This document shows positions 39,603 through 47,529 of a stretch of 64,000 nt of DNA, one piece after another. Below the pieces are notes generated by a model. The model worked only from the letters and a program-made list of their open reading frames with translations. It searched no databases and was not told where the DNA came from. Within the stretch, counting starts at the first letter, position 1, and each line of letters opens with the position of its first letter. Source of the DNA: Massilia oculi (GTDB taxonomy: Bacteria > Pseudomonadota > Gammaproteobacteria > Burkholderiales > Burkholderiaceae_D); assembly GCF_003143515.1 (NCBI RefSeq), contig NZ_CP029343.1, forward strand, positions 1,488,001-1,552,000, read 5' to 3'. A program made the position numbers and the translations under genes.

Positions 39603-41138
39603 ATGGCAACCGTCATCACCCAGGAAGACCTGATCGAATCCGTCGCGGCCGCGCTGCAGTACATCAGCTACTACCATCCGGCCGACTATATCCAGCACCT
39701 GGCACGCGCCTACGAGACCGAGCGAAGCCCGGCCGCGAAGGACGCGATCGCCCAGATCCTGACCAATTCGCGCATGTGCGCCGAAGGCAAGCGTCCGATC
39801 TGCCAGGACACCGGCATCGTCAACGTGTTCCTCAAGGTGGGCATGGGCGTGCGTTTCGAAGGCTTCACCGGCTCGGTGACCGACGCCGTCAACGAAGGCG
39901 TGCGCCGCGCGTACAACTTCGCCGACAACAAGCTGCGCGCCTCGATCGTGGCCGACCCTCACTTCGAGCGCAAGAACACCAAGGACAACACCCCGGCCGT
40001 GGTCCACATGGAACTGGTCGAAGGCGATACCGTCGACGTCAAGCTGGCGGCCAAGGGCGGCGGCTCGGAAAACAAGACCAAGTTCGTCATGCTCAACCCA
40101 TCCGACTCGCTGGTCGACTGGGTGCTCAAGACCGTGCCGCTGATGGGCGCCGGCTGGTGCCCCCCGGGCATGCTCGGCATCGGCATCGGCGGCACCGCCG
40201 AGAAGGCGATGCTGATGGCGAAAGAATCGCTGATGGAAGACATCGACATGTACGAGCTGCGCCAGCGCGGCCCGCAAAACAAGCTCGAAGAGCTGCGCAT
40301 CGAGCTGTGCGACAAGATCAACGCGCTGGGCATCGGCGCCCAGGGCCTGGGCGGCCTGACCACCGTGCTGGACGTGAAGATCAATATGTACCCGACCCAC
40401 GCGGCCTCGAAGCCGGTGGCGATGATCCCGAACTGCGCCGCCACCCGCCACGCCCACTTCGTGCTGGACGGCTCCGGCCCGGCCTATATCGAACCGCCGG
40501 CGCTGTCGACCTGGCCCGACGTGAACTGGACGCCGGACACCGAGAAATCGAAGCGCGTCGACCTCAACACGCTGACGAAGGAAGAAGTCGCGTCGTGGAA
40601 GCCGGGCCAGACCCTGCTCCTGAACGGCAAGATGCTGACCGGCCGCGACGCCGCGCACAAGCGCATCCAGGACATGCTGGCCAAGGGCGAGTCGCTGCCG
40701 GTGGACTTCACCAACCGCGTGATCTACTACGTCGGCCCGGTCGATCCGGTCGGCGACGAAGTGGTCGGCCCGGCCGGTCCGACGACCGCCACCCGCATGG
40801 ACAAGTTCACCGACATGATGCTGGAGAAGACCGGCCTGATCTCGATGATCGGCAAGGCCGAGCGCGGCCCGGCGGCGATCGAATCGATCCAGAAGCACAA
40901 GTCGGCTTACCTGATGGCGGTCGGCGGCTCGGCCTACCTGGTCTCGAAGGCGATCAAGTCCGCGAAAGTCGTCGGCTTCGAGGACCTGGGCATGGAAGCG
41001 ATCTACGAATTCGACGTGACCGACATGCCGGTCACCGTCGCCGTCGATTCGACCGGCACCTCGGTCCACAACACCGGCCCGAAAGAATGGTCGGCCAGGA
41101 TCGAATCGCTGAAAGGCGTGCCGGTCACCGTCGCCTGA
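39603..41138 (+). CDS. Class I (iron-sulfur) fumarate hydratase
   Basis: A 511-residue TCA-cycle enzyme interconverting fumarate and malate. The single-chain class I layout is complete. Expected 4Fe-4S cysteines lie in RPICQDTGIVNVF (about 62-74), AGWCPPGMLG (about 184) and MIPNCAATRHAHFVLDGSG (about 280). The C-terminal beta domain shows YYVGPVDP, TTATRMDKFTDMMLEK and IGKAERGP. The cluster is oxygen-sensitive in this family. It is followed 13 bp later by murI. Confidence 0.95.
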   Translation: MATVITQEDLIESVAAALQYISYYHPADYIQHLARAYETERSPAAKDAIAQILTNSRMCAEGKRPICQDTGIVNVFLKVGMGVRFEGFTGSVTDAVNEGVRRAYNFADNKLRASIVADPHFERKNTKDNTPAVVHMELVEGDTVDVKLAAKGGGSENKTKFVMLNPSDSLVDWVLKTVPLMGAGWCPPGMLGIGIGGTAEKAMLMAKESLMEDIDMYELRQRGPQNKLEELRIELCDKINALGIGAQGLGGLTTVLDVKINMYPTHAASKPVAMIPNCAATRHAHFVLDGSGPAYIEPPALSTWPDVNWTPDTEKSKRVDLNTLTKEEVASWKPGQTLLLNGKMLTGRDAAHKRIQDMLAKGESLPVDFTNRVIYYVGPVDPVGDEVVGPAGPTTATRMDKFTDMMLEKTGLISMIGKAERGPAAIESIQKHKSAYLMAVGGSAYLVSKAIKSAKVVGFEDLGMEAIYEFDVTDMPVTVAVDSTGTSVHNTGPKEWSARIESLKGVPVTVA

Positions 41139-41151
41139 TTTCACGATCATC

Positions 41152-42021
41152 ATGACCTCCCCCGACGCTCCGGTTGGCATCTTCGACTCGGGCGTCGGCG
41201 GCCTGTCGGTGCTGCGCCACATCCAGGCGCAGCTGCCGCACGAACACCTGCTCTACCTGGCCGACACCGGCTTCGCGCCCTACGGCGACAAACCCGAACA
41301 CATCGTCGTCGAACGCGTGCTGGCGATCGGCGATTTTCTATTGGCGCAGGGCGCGAAAGCCCTCGTCGTCGCCTGCAACACCGCCACCGTGGCTGCCGTG
41401 CGCGAGCTGCGCGAACGTCACCCCGGCATGCCCATCGTCGGCGTCGAGCCGGGCCTGAAGCCCGCGGCCAGCCTTACCCGCAGCGGCAAGGTGGGCGTGC
41501 TGGCCACCGAACGCACGCTGCGCGGCGCCAAGTTCCTGCAACTGCGCGACCAGATCCACCTCGATTCGGGCGCCGAGTTCCTGTTGCAGCCCTGCGTCGG
41601 CCTGGCCGACCAGATCGAGTTCGGCGAACTCGATTCCACCGCCACCAGCGCGATGCTGGAACGCTTCATCATGCCGCTGCTTACCCAGGGCGCAGACACC
41701 CTGGTGCTGGGCTGCACCCACTACCCGCTGGTGCGCGCCTCGATCGAGCGCCTGCTGAAGGATGCCGGCCGGCCGGACGTGGCTCTGGTCGATACCGGCG
41801 ACGCCGTGGCGCGCCAGCTCGCACGGCTGCTGGCCGGCGCGGGCCTGCTGCGCGCACCGGGCGCCATCCCCGCCGGCCTGACCGGCTATACCAGCGCCAG
41901 CGCCACCGCCCTGACGGCGGCGTTTCGCAGCCTGCTGGGCATCGGTCCGCCGGTCCACGAGGTGGCGCTGCCCCTGCCAATGGGCTGGCCGCCGGCCCCG
42001 GCATCCGGAGTGCACATTTAA
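41152..42021 (+). CDS. murI: Glutamate racemase
   Basis: A 289-residue cytoplasmic enzyme making D-glutamate for peptidoglycan. The N-terminal VGIFDSGVGGLSVLRHI, first catalytic cysteine in VVACNTATVAAV (about 78) and second in LVLGCTHYPLVRA (about 190) are intact. The C-terminal tail after about residue 265 is proline-rich and not conserved. It follows fumarase by 13 bp, probably one transcript. Confidence 0.96.
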   Translation: MTSPDAPVGIFDSGVGGLSVLRHIQAQLPHEHLLYLADTGFAPYGDKPEHIVVERVLAIGDFLLAQGAKALVVACNTATVAAVRELRERHPGMPIVGVEPGLKPAASLTRSGKVGVLATERTLRGAKFLQLRDQIHLDSGAEFLLQPCVGLADQIEFGELDSTATSAMLERFIMPLLTQGADTLVLGCTHYPLVRASIERLLKDAGRPDVALVDTGDAVARQLARLLAGAGLLRAPGAIPAGLTGYTSASATALTAAFRSLLGIGPPVHEVALPLPMGWPPAPASGVHI

Positions 42022-42023
42022 AT

Positions 42024-42052
42024 TTGCCAGTTCGGGATGAAGCCCTTATAAT
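42024..42052 (+). promoter_or_regulatory. Sigma-70 promoter for tRNA-His
   Basis: TTGCCA at 42024-42029 and TATAAT at 42047-42052 are separated by 17 bp, near-perfect spacing and a perfect -10 box. Transcription would start about 36 bp before the tRNA. Confidence 0.8.
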
Positions 42053-42095
42053 CTCGTTCTGTCTCGGCAATGCAGAGACAGAAAAGAAAGTCAGT

Positions 42096-42172
42096 GGTGG
42101 CTGTAGCTCAGTTGGTAGAGTCCAGGATTGTGATTCCTGTTGTCGTGGGTTCGAGTCCCATCAGCCACCCCA
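42096..42172 (+). tRNA. tRNA-His (anticodon GTG)
   Basis: The acceptor GTGGCTG pairs with CAGCCAC. G at 42096 is the extra G-1 of histidine tRNAs, opposite C73 at 42169, and CCA is encoded at 42170-42172. The anticodon loop ATTGTGATT reads GTG. The D arm (AGCTCAGTTGGTAGAG) and T arm (GGGTTCGAGTCCC) are standard. It is the last core feature before the prophage, so its 3' end is a candidate attachment site. Confidence 0.97.
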
Positions 42173-42267
42173 AGTATTCATTTAGATTCAAGCAGTTATC
42201 AGAATCTAGATTTTTCGGATAGTGAAATTTCCAACGTAATTCGGAATTTTCCAACGGCCGGAACGAA

Positions 42268-42294
42268 GAAGCCACCCTCGAGGTGGCTTTTTTT
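42268..42294 (+). terminator. Rho-independent terminator downstream of tRNA-His
   Basis: AAGCCACC and GGTGGCTT pair around CTCGA, followed by a run of T (to 42294). It would end the tRNA-His transcript and marks the close of clear core sequence. Confidence 0.8.
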
Positions 42295-42344
42295 GCGTCT
42301 TAGCCGACGCCGCGAGGCGGGCGATAAACCCGTCCCCGTTCGGC

Positions 42345-43043
42345 TTATTCGACCATGACCGGCTCTGCAACCTGGTGCAGCGGCAACACCTGGCGTTGCG
42401 GCTGAAGACGGTGCGCAGGGTTGATCTGCATCGGCAGGAATAGCGGCTCGTCGCGCTGCGGCCCTCGCCTTTTCACGAATCCAACCTCCAGCCCGCCGGC
42501 GCGCGGGCGTAGCGCCAGTCGCAGCGGCGCCGGCGAAGCGTCTTGCGCCGAGGCGAGCAGCCGGATCATGAAGAACAGCGTCTCGCCCTCTTGGGCCGCC
42601 AGCGTCAGGCGGCGCTGGCTCTCGGCCCGAATCTGGTGCTGCCAGAACAGCAGCGCGCCGCAGCTCCCGCTGCGCAGCACCTGCTCGGCGGCCCACAGAG
42701 CATCAGCCGTGCGGTCGGCGCGCAGCCACAGCGCCGACTCGGGCGGGATGTCCATGGCGGCCAGGGCCAGCGCCTGGGGCGGGTGCGGTGGCTGCAGGAA
42801 GGCGATCTGCCGCTTCGCCACCTTGGATAGCGCGGGCGCCAGCAGTCGCAGCTCGCCGATCCCTGGCTGCTGCGTGTGCAGGTCCGTCATCGATCCAGTT
42901 GGCCAGCCGCCGCCCGGCAGCTGGTTGTCGAGCGCCGGGTGGCCGGTGCTGACGCAGCGAGTGTGGTTGCGCGCCAGCTGCGAAGCACGCCATAGGGACG
43001 GGTGCAGGTCTTCGGGGTTGATGATGGCGGCTGGCGTGGACAT
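42345..43043 (-). CDS. imuA: ImuA-like SOS mutagenesis protein (RecA/SulA-related)
   Basis: A 232-residue protein of the ImuA family, a RecA-like partner in damage-induced translesion synthesis. It shows IHPSLWRASQ-like DLHPSLWRASQLARN, LDNQLPGGGWPTGSMTDL, LQPPHPPQALALAAM, LRSGSCGALLFWQ and DASPAPLRLALRP. The ATG at 43043 follows a perfect LexA box 17 bp upstream. In most genomes imuA is followed by imuB and dnaE2; here nothing but tRNA-His lies downstream, so it is an orphan, either carried by the phage or left by a rearrangement. Confidence 0.85.
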   Translation of the reverse strand: MSTPAAIINPEDLHPSLWRASQLARNHTRCVSTGHPALDNQLPGGGWPTGSMTDLHTQQPGIGELRLLAPALSKVAKRQIAFLQPPHPPQALALAAMDIPPESALWLRADRTADALWAAEQVLRSGSCGALLFWQHQIRAESQRRLTLAAQEGETLFFMIRLLASAQDASPAPLRLALRPRAGGLEVGFVKRRGPQRDEPLFLPMQINPAHRLQPQRQVLPLHQVAEPVMVE

Positions 43044-43059
43044 AGTTGACTCGCTGAAA

Positions 43060-43079
43060 TACTGTACGTTTATACAGTA
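43060..43079. promoter_or_regulatory. LexA (SOS) box upstream of imuA
   Basis: TACTGTACGTTTATACAGTA carries CTGT-N8-ACAG, a perfect LexA operator core with symmetric flanks. It lies 17-36 bp before the imuA start and also in front of a divergent small ORF at 43142, so both could be damage-inducible. Confidence 0.9.
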
Positions 43080-43141
43080 TAGCACCATGCCAGATTGATA
43101 CCGCTCGCGGCGGGCACCGGCCAGTCGGCTACCCTATCGCG

Positions 43142-43378
43142 ATGCATACTCGAACCGACCGCGCTACCGCTGCCCAGCTCGACCTGGCCATCAACCTCGC
43201 CGCGACACACGGCGCACATGCGGCCGCAGCCGGGCTGCGCGCCCAGGGCGTCGCGCTCGAGCTGGCCGTGCGCGTGCTGCTCAAGCCCTGGCTGCGGCGC
43301 CGCCCTACTTCGGCCAGGCCTGAACCGTCTTCGCGTGCCGCGCCGCACATTCCGCGTACTGGCGCAACAGCTCGATAG
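43142..43378 (+). CDS. Small hypothetical protein divergent from imuA
   Basis: A 78-residue frame beginning MHTRTDRATAAQLDLAINLA and continuing with repeated Ala/His pattern (ATHGAHAAAAGLRAQGVALE) to VRVLLKPWLRR. The first 50 residues look helical and protein-like. The last 25 overlap the 3' end of Rz1 on the other strand and look random. It could be DNA-binding, but no motif is certain. It shares the LexA-box intergenic region with imuA. Confidence 0.45.
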   Translation: MHTRTDRATAAQLDLAINLAATHGAHAAAAGLRAQGVALELAVRVLLKPWLRRRPTSARPEPSSRAAPHIPRTGATAR

Positions 43379-43547
43379 CCCAGGCCTGCCAGGCGTCGAA
43401 ATCGTCGGCGGCCGGGCGCGCCACTGCTGGGCACGGCGCCGCCAGCGCGCTATCGAGGGATGCTTGTGTTGGCGGCGTCGATTGCGGCGTCGAGGTTGCG
43501 CACCCGGACAGGATCAGGGCGGCAATCAGGAGGCAGAGGCTTCGCAT
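43305..43547 (-). CDS. Rz1-like outer-membrane spanin lipoprotein
   Basis: An 80-residue lipoprotein: MRSLCLLIAALILSGCATS has a lipobox LSGC with the lipidated cysteine at 16. It is proline-containing and overlaps the end of the Rz gene by 98 bp in another frame, the classical Rz/Rz1 arrangement. It would join with Rz to fuse inner and outer membranes at the last step of lysis. Confidence 0.8.
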   Translation of the reverse strand: MRSLCLLIAALILSGCATSTPQSTPPTQASLDSALAAPCPAVARPAADDFDAWQAWAIELLRQYAECAARHAKTVQAWPK

Positions 43548-43827
43548 TGCGCAGCTCCTTGGTGAGCGCCGTCATGTGCGGCGCCAGGGTGGATTGGATG
43601 GCGGCGAACTCGGTCGCGGCCGCGCGGATCGTCGCAGCGTCAGCCTGGACGTCGGCCAGGGCCTGCTCGGACAGGCCGGCCTGGAACTCGGCGTGCGCGC
43701 GGCGCAGCTCCGCGATCTCGGCGCCGTGCCGCCAGCCGTTGGCGACCCAGCCGGCGGCGCCGGCCAGCAGCAGACCGACCGGCACCAGGATGCTGGCCGC
43801 CAGCGCGCGGTACGGGCCGGGGATCAC
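43450..43827 (-). CDS. Rz-like inner-membrane spanin
   Basis: A 125-residue protein starting at a GTG (43827) that overlaps the lysozyme stop (GTGA). It has one N-terminal membrane helix (ALAASILVPVGLLLAGAAGW), then a coiled-coil-like helical domain (EIAELRRAHAEFQAGLSEQA). An ATG start is absent near the membrane helix, and the coupling to lysozyme supports the GTG. It is the inner-membrane half of the spanin complex. Confidence 0.8.
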   Translation of the reverse strand: MIPGPYRALAASILVPVGLLLAGAAGWVANGWRHGAEIAELRRAHAEFQAGLSEQALADVQADAATIRAAATEFAAIQSTLAPHMTALTKELRNAKPLPPDCRPDPVRVRNLDAAIDAANTSIPR

Positions 43828-44294
43828 GGCAGCCCCCGCAGGCAGATGTCGCGCTCGGCCTGGCGCCGCAGCGTCAGCCCGCGCACCTCCCGGCCGGCCA
43901 CCTTGTTCCACATCAGCAGAGCGTCGCACGCGCCGGCCATGTCGCCCGCGTTCGCCCGGCGCGCCATGCTCGAGCCACAGAAGGCGCTCACGCCGATGTT
44001 GTAGGCCGCGTCGACGAAGGCCACCTTCTGGCTATCGGTCAGGCGGTCCAGCGGCACGCAGCGCGCGATCCCGGCCGCGTGCCGCTCCAGGTCGCGGTCG
44101 AGCTGCGCCCGGCACTGCTCCGGCGTGTAGGTCTTGCCCCACTGTGCATTCTCGGTGGCGCCGGTGCAGTAGGTCAGCACGCCGCCCAGGTCACGGTAGG
44201 TCGTGAGCTTGGTGTCCTCGAACCGCGGCGTCAGGACGAGCAGCGCGCCGGCGGCGACGGCGCCGACGATACCGGCCAGGCCGGCCCGGCGCAT
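43824..44294 (-). CDS. Endolysin, GH24 lysozyme with N-terminal signal-anchor
   Basis: A 156-residue muramidase. The N-terminus MRRAGLAGIVGAVAAGALLV is a weakly hydrophobic, Gly/Ala-rich segment typical of SAR (signal-anchor-release) endolysins. The catalytic region follows: RFEDTKLTTYRDLGGVLTYC TGAT is split here as RFEDTKLTTYRDLGG and VLTYCTGAT (E..T/D..T pattern; Glu at about 26). NIGVSAFCGSSMARRAN matches the rest of GH24. It cuts peptidoglycan after membrane depolarisation. It overlaps the holin stop by ATGA. Confidence 0.88.
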   Translation of the reverse strand: MRRAGLAGIVGAVAAGALLVLTPRFEDTKLTTYRDLGGVLTYCTGATENAQWGKTYTPEQCRAQLDRDLERHAAGIARCVPLDRLTDSQKVAFVDAAYNIGVSAFCGSSMARRANAGDMAGACDALLMWNKVAGREVRGLTLRRQAERDICLRGLP

Positions 44295-44542
44295 CACGAC
44301 GTCACCTCGCACGCCTGGGCCTGCAGCTGCGCCAGGCGCACCTCGCGTTCGCGCTGCTCGAGGTCGGCCAGGCGCTGCTCGCGCGCGTCCTTCCGACGCA
44401 TGTACAGGAAATTGAGGATGAACGTCAGCAGCGCCGTAGCAATACCGACGATGACGCCCACCTCCGTCAGCGTCATGGATGCACCGATTGCGGTGCCGGC
44501 GCCGGCGTAGCTGCCCAGCTCGGGCGCGGAAATTTTGCTCAT
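44294..44542 (-). CDS. Phage holin
   Basis: An 82-residue protein with one strong membrane helix (VGVIVGIATALLTFILNFLY, about 29-48) and a weaker Gly/Ala-rich segment before it. A highly charged C-terminal coil follows (RRKDAREQRLADLEQRERE). It sits directly before the lysozyme with overlapping start and stop. These traits fit holins that trigger lysis timing. The start MSKISAPELG at 44542 overlaps the upstream gene. Confidence 0.8.
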   Translation of the reverse strand: MSKISAPELGSYAGAGTAIGASMTLTEVGVIVGIATALLTFILNFLYMRRKDAREQRLADLEQREREVRLAQLQAQACEVTS

Positions 44543-45027
44543 TGTTGCCTTTCGATGGGCGTAAAAAAACCCGCCGGAGCGGGCTGTTGCATGAGGGTGA
44601 GCGCGCTGGCCAGCGTGCCGGGCGAGTATCGCCAGGGGTCCGGGATGCCGAGCGCGGCGGCCACCGCCTCGGAGCAGAACCAGCGGCGCTGGCTGTGCGG
44701 GATCGGCGCCAGCACGAATTGCAGGTTGCCTACCAGGTCGTACGGCGCGCCGTCGTGCTCGCGAAACCACTGCCACGCACGTTCGGCCAGGGCGTCGGGC
44801 AGCTCGATGAAGTCCCAGCGCGCCGGGTCGAAGTCGATCACCTTGGTGCGCACGCCGCCGTCCATATTGGACGCCGAAGCCGCGAGCGAGCGGCCGTGCA
44901 GCACGCTTTCGTACAGCACCAGCTCGACGTGCGAATACGGCGATCGGGTCCACCACCGCACCAAGCGGTTGTAGATGCCGGCCAGGCCCGGGCGCGTGCC
45001 GCGGTAGAAAGCTGCCTTGAGGGTCAT
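44539..45027 (-). CDS. NlpC/P60-like (permuted papain-fold) phage protein
   Basis: A 162-residue protein. YSHVELVLYESVLHGRSLAA contains the His of a permuted cysteine peptidase (SHVELV), and RRWFCSEAVAAALGI the nucleophile-like cysteine (FCSE). This is the order seen in YiiX/YaeF-like members. It may trim peptidoglycan during DNA entry or lysis. Its 3' end encodes a minus-strand terminator hairpin just before holin. Confidence 0.7.
   Translation of the reverse strand: MTLKAAFYRGTRPGLAGIYNRLVRWWTRSPYSHVELVLYESVLHGRSLAASASNMDGGVRTKVIDFDPARWDFIELPDALAERAWQWFREHDGAPYDLVGNLQFVLAPIPHSQRRWFCSEAVAAALGIPDPWRYSPGTLASALTLMQQPAPAGFFTPIERQQ
44563..44584 (-). terminator. Intragenic terminator at the end of the NlpC-like gene
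   Basis: On the minus strand CCCGC-TCCG-GCGGG is followed by seven T. It lies within the last 15 codons of the NlpC-like gene, directly before the holin start, so the lysis genes would depend on antitermination or read-through. Confidence 0.65.
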
Positions 45028-45048
45028 CGGATTCCTTTCAGGAGGTGA

Positions 45049-45441
45049 TCAGCCGGTGTAGCGCTCATGCGCCTGGATCGGGTCGTCGAGGATTGCCAGC
45101 GCGCGGCCTGGCGCGTCGAGCAGGTCCATCGCCTCGAACGCCTGGACGTCCTCGCGGGTGTCGGCGCGGTCGACGTCGACATAGGTCGCTGCCGCCAGAT
45201 CAGCCTGGCCGACGCGCACAGTCGCAGCGCGCGCGCGGCTTTCAGCGCTGGCGGCAGGGTCGTCGATTGCGGCCAGCTCGATGCGGATTTTCTCGGCCCG
45301 CGTGAATCGGTTCCGGAACGCGAGAACCGTGAGGTGGCGCGGCTGCGGCGGAGCTGGCTCGCTCGCGCGCGCCTCGATCTCGGCCAGCTCCTCGGGGGTG
45401 GCGTCGCGGGTGACGCCGTCTACATTTACCTGTCGAGTCAT
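45049..45441 (-). CDS. Phage tail-fibre-associated hypothetical protein
   Basis: A 130-residue protein that begins MTRQVNVDGVTRDATPEELA and has a helical middle (FRNRFTRAEKIRIELAAIDD). Short proteins with this opening and position, after a fibre gene, are common in prophages and have been called tail fibre assembly-like. A catalytic function is not suggested. Its start overlaps the previous gene by 4 bp. Confidence 0.6.
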   Translation of the reverse strand: MTRQVNVDGVTRDATPEELAEIEARASEPAPPQPRHLTVLAFRNRFTRAEKIRIELAAIDDPAASAESRARAATVRVGQADLAAATYVDVDRADTREDVQAFEAMDLLDAPGRALAILDDPIQAHERYTG

Positions 45442-46481
45442 TGCGTGTTCCTGTGTCCATAGATACGGATGGTGGCTCCAGCCAAGAAATTGCCTCCGCT
45501 CAGAAGGAATAGGCGGAATCCCGAAACAGGGCTAGTTCCGGCGTAGCCGCCTTCCTGCATGTTTGCAATCATTCCATTGTTGGGAATGCTGAACGTCACG
45601 CCGCGGAAGCCCACACTCTTCAGCGTTGATGCATTTGCGTTTCGCACCTCAATCGTTGCACTGCATGCTTGCGCCGGCAAATTGCTTGTGAGCCCGGCGA
45701 GCTCCAGCTGAGCGCCAGATCCCGCGACCGCCTGCCCGTGAGCAGCCATAGTTCGGTAGGAATCTGCGGCGGCCACCCCGCCGATTGCAAGTCGCATGCA
45801 TAAAGTCTGGTTTGCGGTTTCAGTGCGAAGCCCCTGTATCTCAATCGTGTAACGATCGTGGGTCGAATTAAAGATGTTCAGGAAGTCAATGTTCGCCACT
45901 GCAGATGAAACGAACGTCGCCCCCAGGAGCGTGACCGCGCCAGAACCAGCCTCCCCCTTGTCTCCGGTGCGCTGGAAGAACAGCAGCACGCCGTCGCCGT
46001 TGACGAACGGGTTTGCCGAGCTGCTGTCGGTGCACACGACAGTCAGGTTGCGGTAGCCGGTCGGAGCCGCGCGCGCGGTGACGTCGAACGTCATCCACCT
46101 GCTCATGTCGCCCTGCTTGACGAGGCGGATCGAGCCTTTAATCGCACTAGTTGAGGAATCGAAAGTGTCGAGCAGCGTCGTGTAGTCCTGGCCACCGGCC
46201 GTCAGGTCCAGGCGCATGGTCGTCGAGGTGTTCTGGGTGGCGCTCGACAGGCGCAGCTTGCCGGCACCGGGATCGGCGTCTGCCGTCGCCGTGTCAAAGA
46301 CGTACCGGATGGCATAGGCGCCGCCGGCCTGGAGCAGGTTCATGCCCGCTTCGGTCTCGTTGATCTGGTTGGCCAGGATCGGCAGATCCCGCATGAAGCC
46401 CGACATCTTATTGTCGAAGTCCAGCTGGTCTTGGGACTGGTCCGGCATCTGGGCCGGATCGAGCAATACGGAGATCGTCAT
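45438..46481 (-). CDS. Phage tail-tip or fibre protein
   Basis: A 347-residue protein, poor in Cys and rich in Ser/Thr/Gly, of the type of beta-structured fibre proteins. The N-terminus (SQDQLDFDNKMSGFMRDLPI) is helical and could dock to the tail. A short collagen-like GDKGEAGSG near 170 separates it from a C-terminal domain that may bind the host surface. No family is assigned with confidence. It overlaps both neighbours by 4 bp, so it is coupled to them. Confidence 0.6.
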   Translation of the reverse strand: MTISVLLDPAQMPDQSQDQLDFDNKMSGFMRDLPILANQINETEAGMNLLQAGGAYAIRYVFDTATADADPGAGKLRLSSATQNTSTTMRLDLTAGGQDYTTLLDTFDSSTSAIKGSIRLVKQGDMSRWMTFDVTARAAPTGYRNLTVVCTDSSSANPFVNGDGVLLFFQRTGDKGEAGSGAVTLLGATFVSSAVANIDFLNIFNSTHDRYTIEIQGLRTETANQTLCMRLAIGGVAAADSYRTMAAHGQAVAGSGAQLELAGLTSNLPAQACSATIEVRNANASTLKSVGFRGVTFSIPNNGMIANMQEGGYAGTSPVSGFRLFLLSGGNFLAGATIRIYGHRNTQ

Positions 46482-47521
46482 ACGGTTCCTTCAATTTGCA
46501 GGGACATGTCCCAACGTGTTTTACCTTTCACCACAGGCTTGAGGCTCGAATATCGCCCGTAGGCGATCGCCAAGCCGTAATTCTGCGACCCGACCCAGAC
46601 AATCGGCTTCTGTCGGTAATCCGCCATCAGCTCGTACACTGCATCGACCTGCGAGGCATCGACCATTACGTCGGCGGTGATGCGCTTCGCCCAGTTACGG
46701 TACTGGGTCTTGCTGGTGCCATCGAAATTGAACGAGGTATCAGAGAAGTCCTTGATCTCGGCACCCAGGGTCATCAGCGTCTTGCCGAGATCCGCGGTCG
46801 GACCGATCGCACACATGCCACACTTCGGCACGCCGCCGGGCTTCCGGATGGCGATCGTGACCAGCGCCCGTGCATACGGAGGCAACTTCAAGCTGACCGC
46901 CCAGGTCTTACGGCGGATCCGCTTGAAGCACCAGTTGAAGAAGCTCGAGCCGGACGTCGAGACCTTCAGCGACTGCTCTTCACGGTAGACCAGGCCCTTA
47001 CTGAGGTCGACCACCGACACACGTACCTCGGCCGCATCGACGTTGCCGATGTAAAAGCCCTGGCTGATCACCTGGGGCGAAACAACGATGATGATCTCCT
47101 CCGGATGGGAGGTCTGGGTGTTGTTGTATTGGTCCAGCATTGCCCAGCGGTTGACCGCGCCGCGGGGCGTCCAGGCGCTCGTGTCCGTCAGCGCCTTGCC
47201 AGTATTGCTGGCGATCAGCGACTGGTAGACGTTGTGGCTTGCCGGGTCGTAGACCAGTGCATCTTTCGCGTACGTCGCCGCCGAGCTGTAGGTCTGCTCG
47301 GCGATCGGCACGTTCGAATAGACCAGGCCCGCGCCGGCGCCGATTACCTCGCCCGCATCGAGCAAGGCGTATGGAGCCTTGCTCAGATCGGCCGGATCGT
47401 AGGTGACCCGGAGAGTGTTCGGCGGCGCCATCTGCTGCACGCCATTCCGGTCGTAGTACGGCGCCGACGTGGCGCGCGTGCAGCTAACATCACCCAGGGT
47501 GACGGGTTCGATGATATCCAT
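46478..47521 (-). CDS. Phage tail-tip structural protein with carbohydrate-binding-like insert
   Basis: A 347-residue protein directly after the tape measure in transcription order. Residues about 75-115 (YSSAATYAKDALVYDPASHN then VYQSL and TDTSAWTP) look like a carbohydrate-binding (ChtBD3/CBM5-type) module, often found in tail proteins. The C-terminal part has a Cys pair KCGMCAIGP and YRQKPIVWVGSQNYG. It is likely a distal-tail or baseplate-hub component. The exact role is unknown. Confidence 0.6.
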   Translation of the reverse strand: MDIIEPVTLGDVSCTRATSAPYYDRNGVQQMAPPNTLRVTYDPADLSKAPYALLDAGEVIGAGAGLVYSNVPIAEQTYSSAATYAKDALVYDPASHNVYQSLIASNTGKALTDTSAWTPRGAVNRWAMLDQYNNTQTSHPEEIIIVVSPQVISQGFYIGNVDAAEVRVSVVDLSKGLVYREEQSLKVSTSGSSFFNWCFKRIRRKTWAVSLKLPPYARALVTIAIRKPGGVPKCGMCAIGPTADLGKTLMTLGAEIKDFSDTSFNFDGTSKTQYRNWAKRITADVMVDASQVDAVYELMADYRQKPIVWVGSQNYGLAIAYGRYSSLKPVVKGKTRWDMSLQIEGTV

Positions 47522-47529
47522 CGGGCTCC

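Noticed and set aside
42199-42696. Possible imuB beginning downstream of imuA
   Set aside because: The frame is an alternate reading of imuA and the tRNA-His terminator region; no Y-family polymerase motifs are present.
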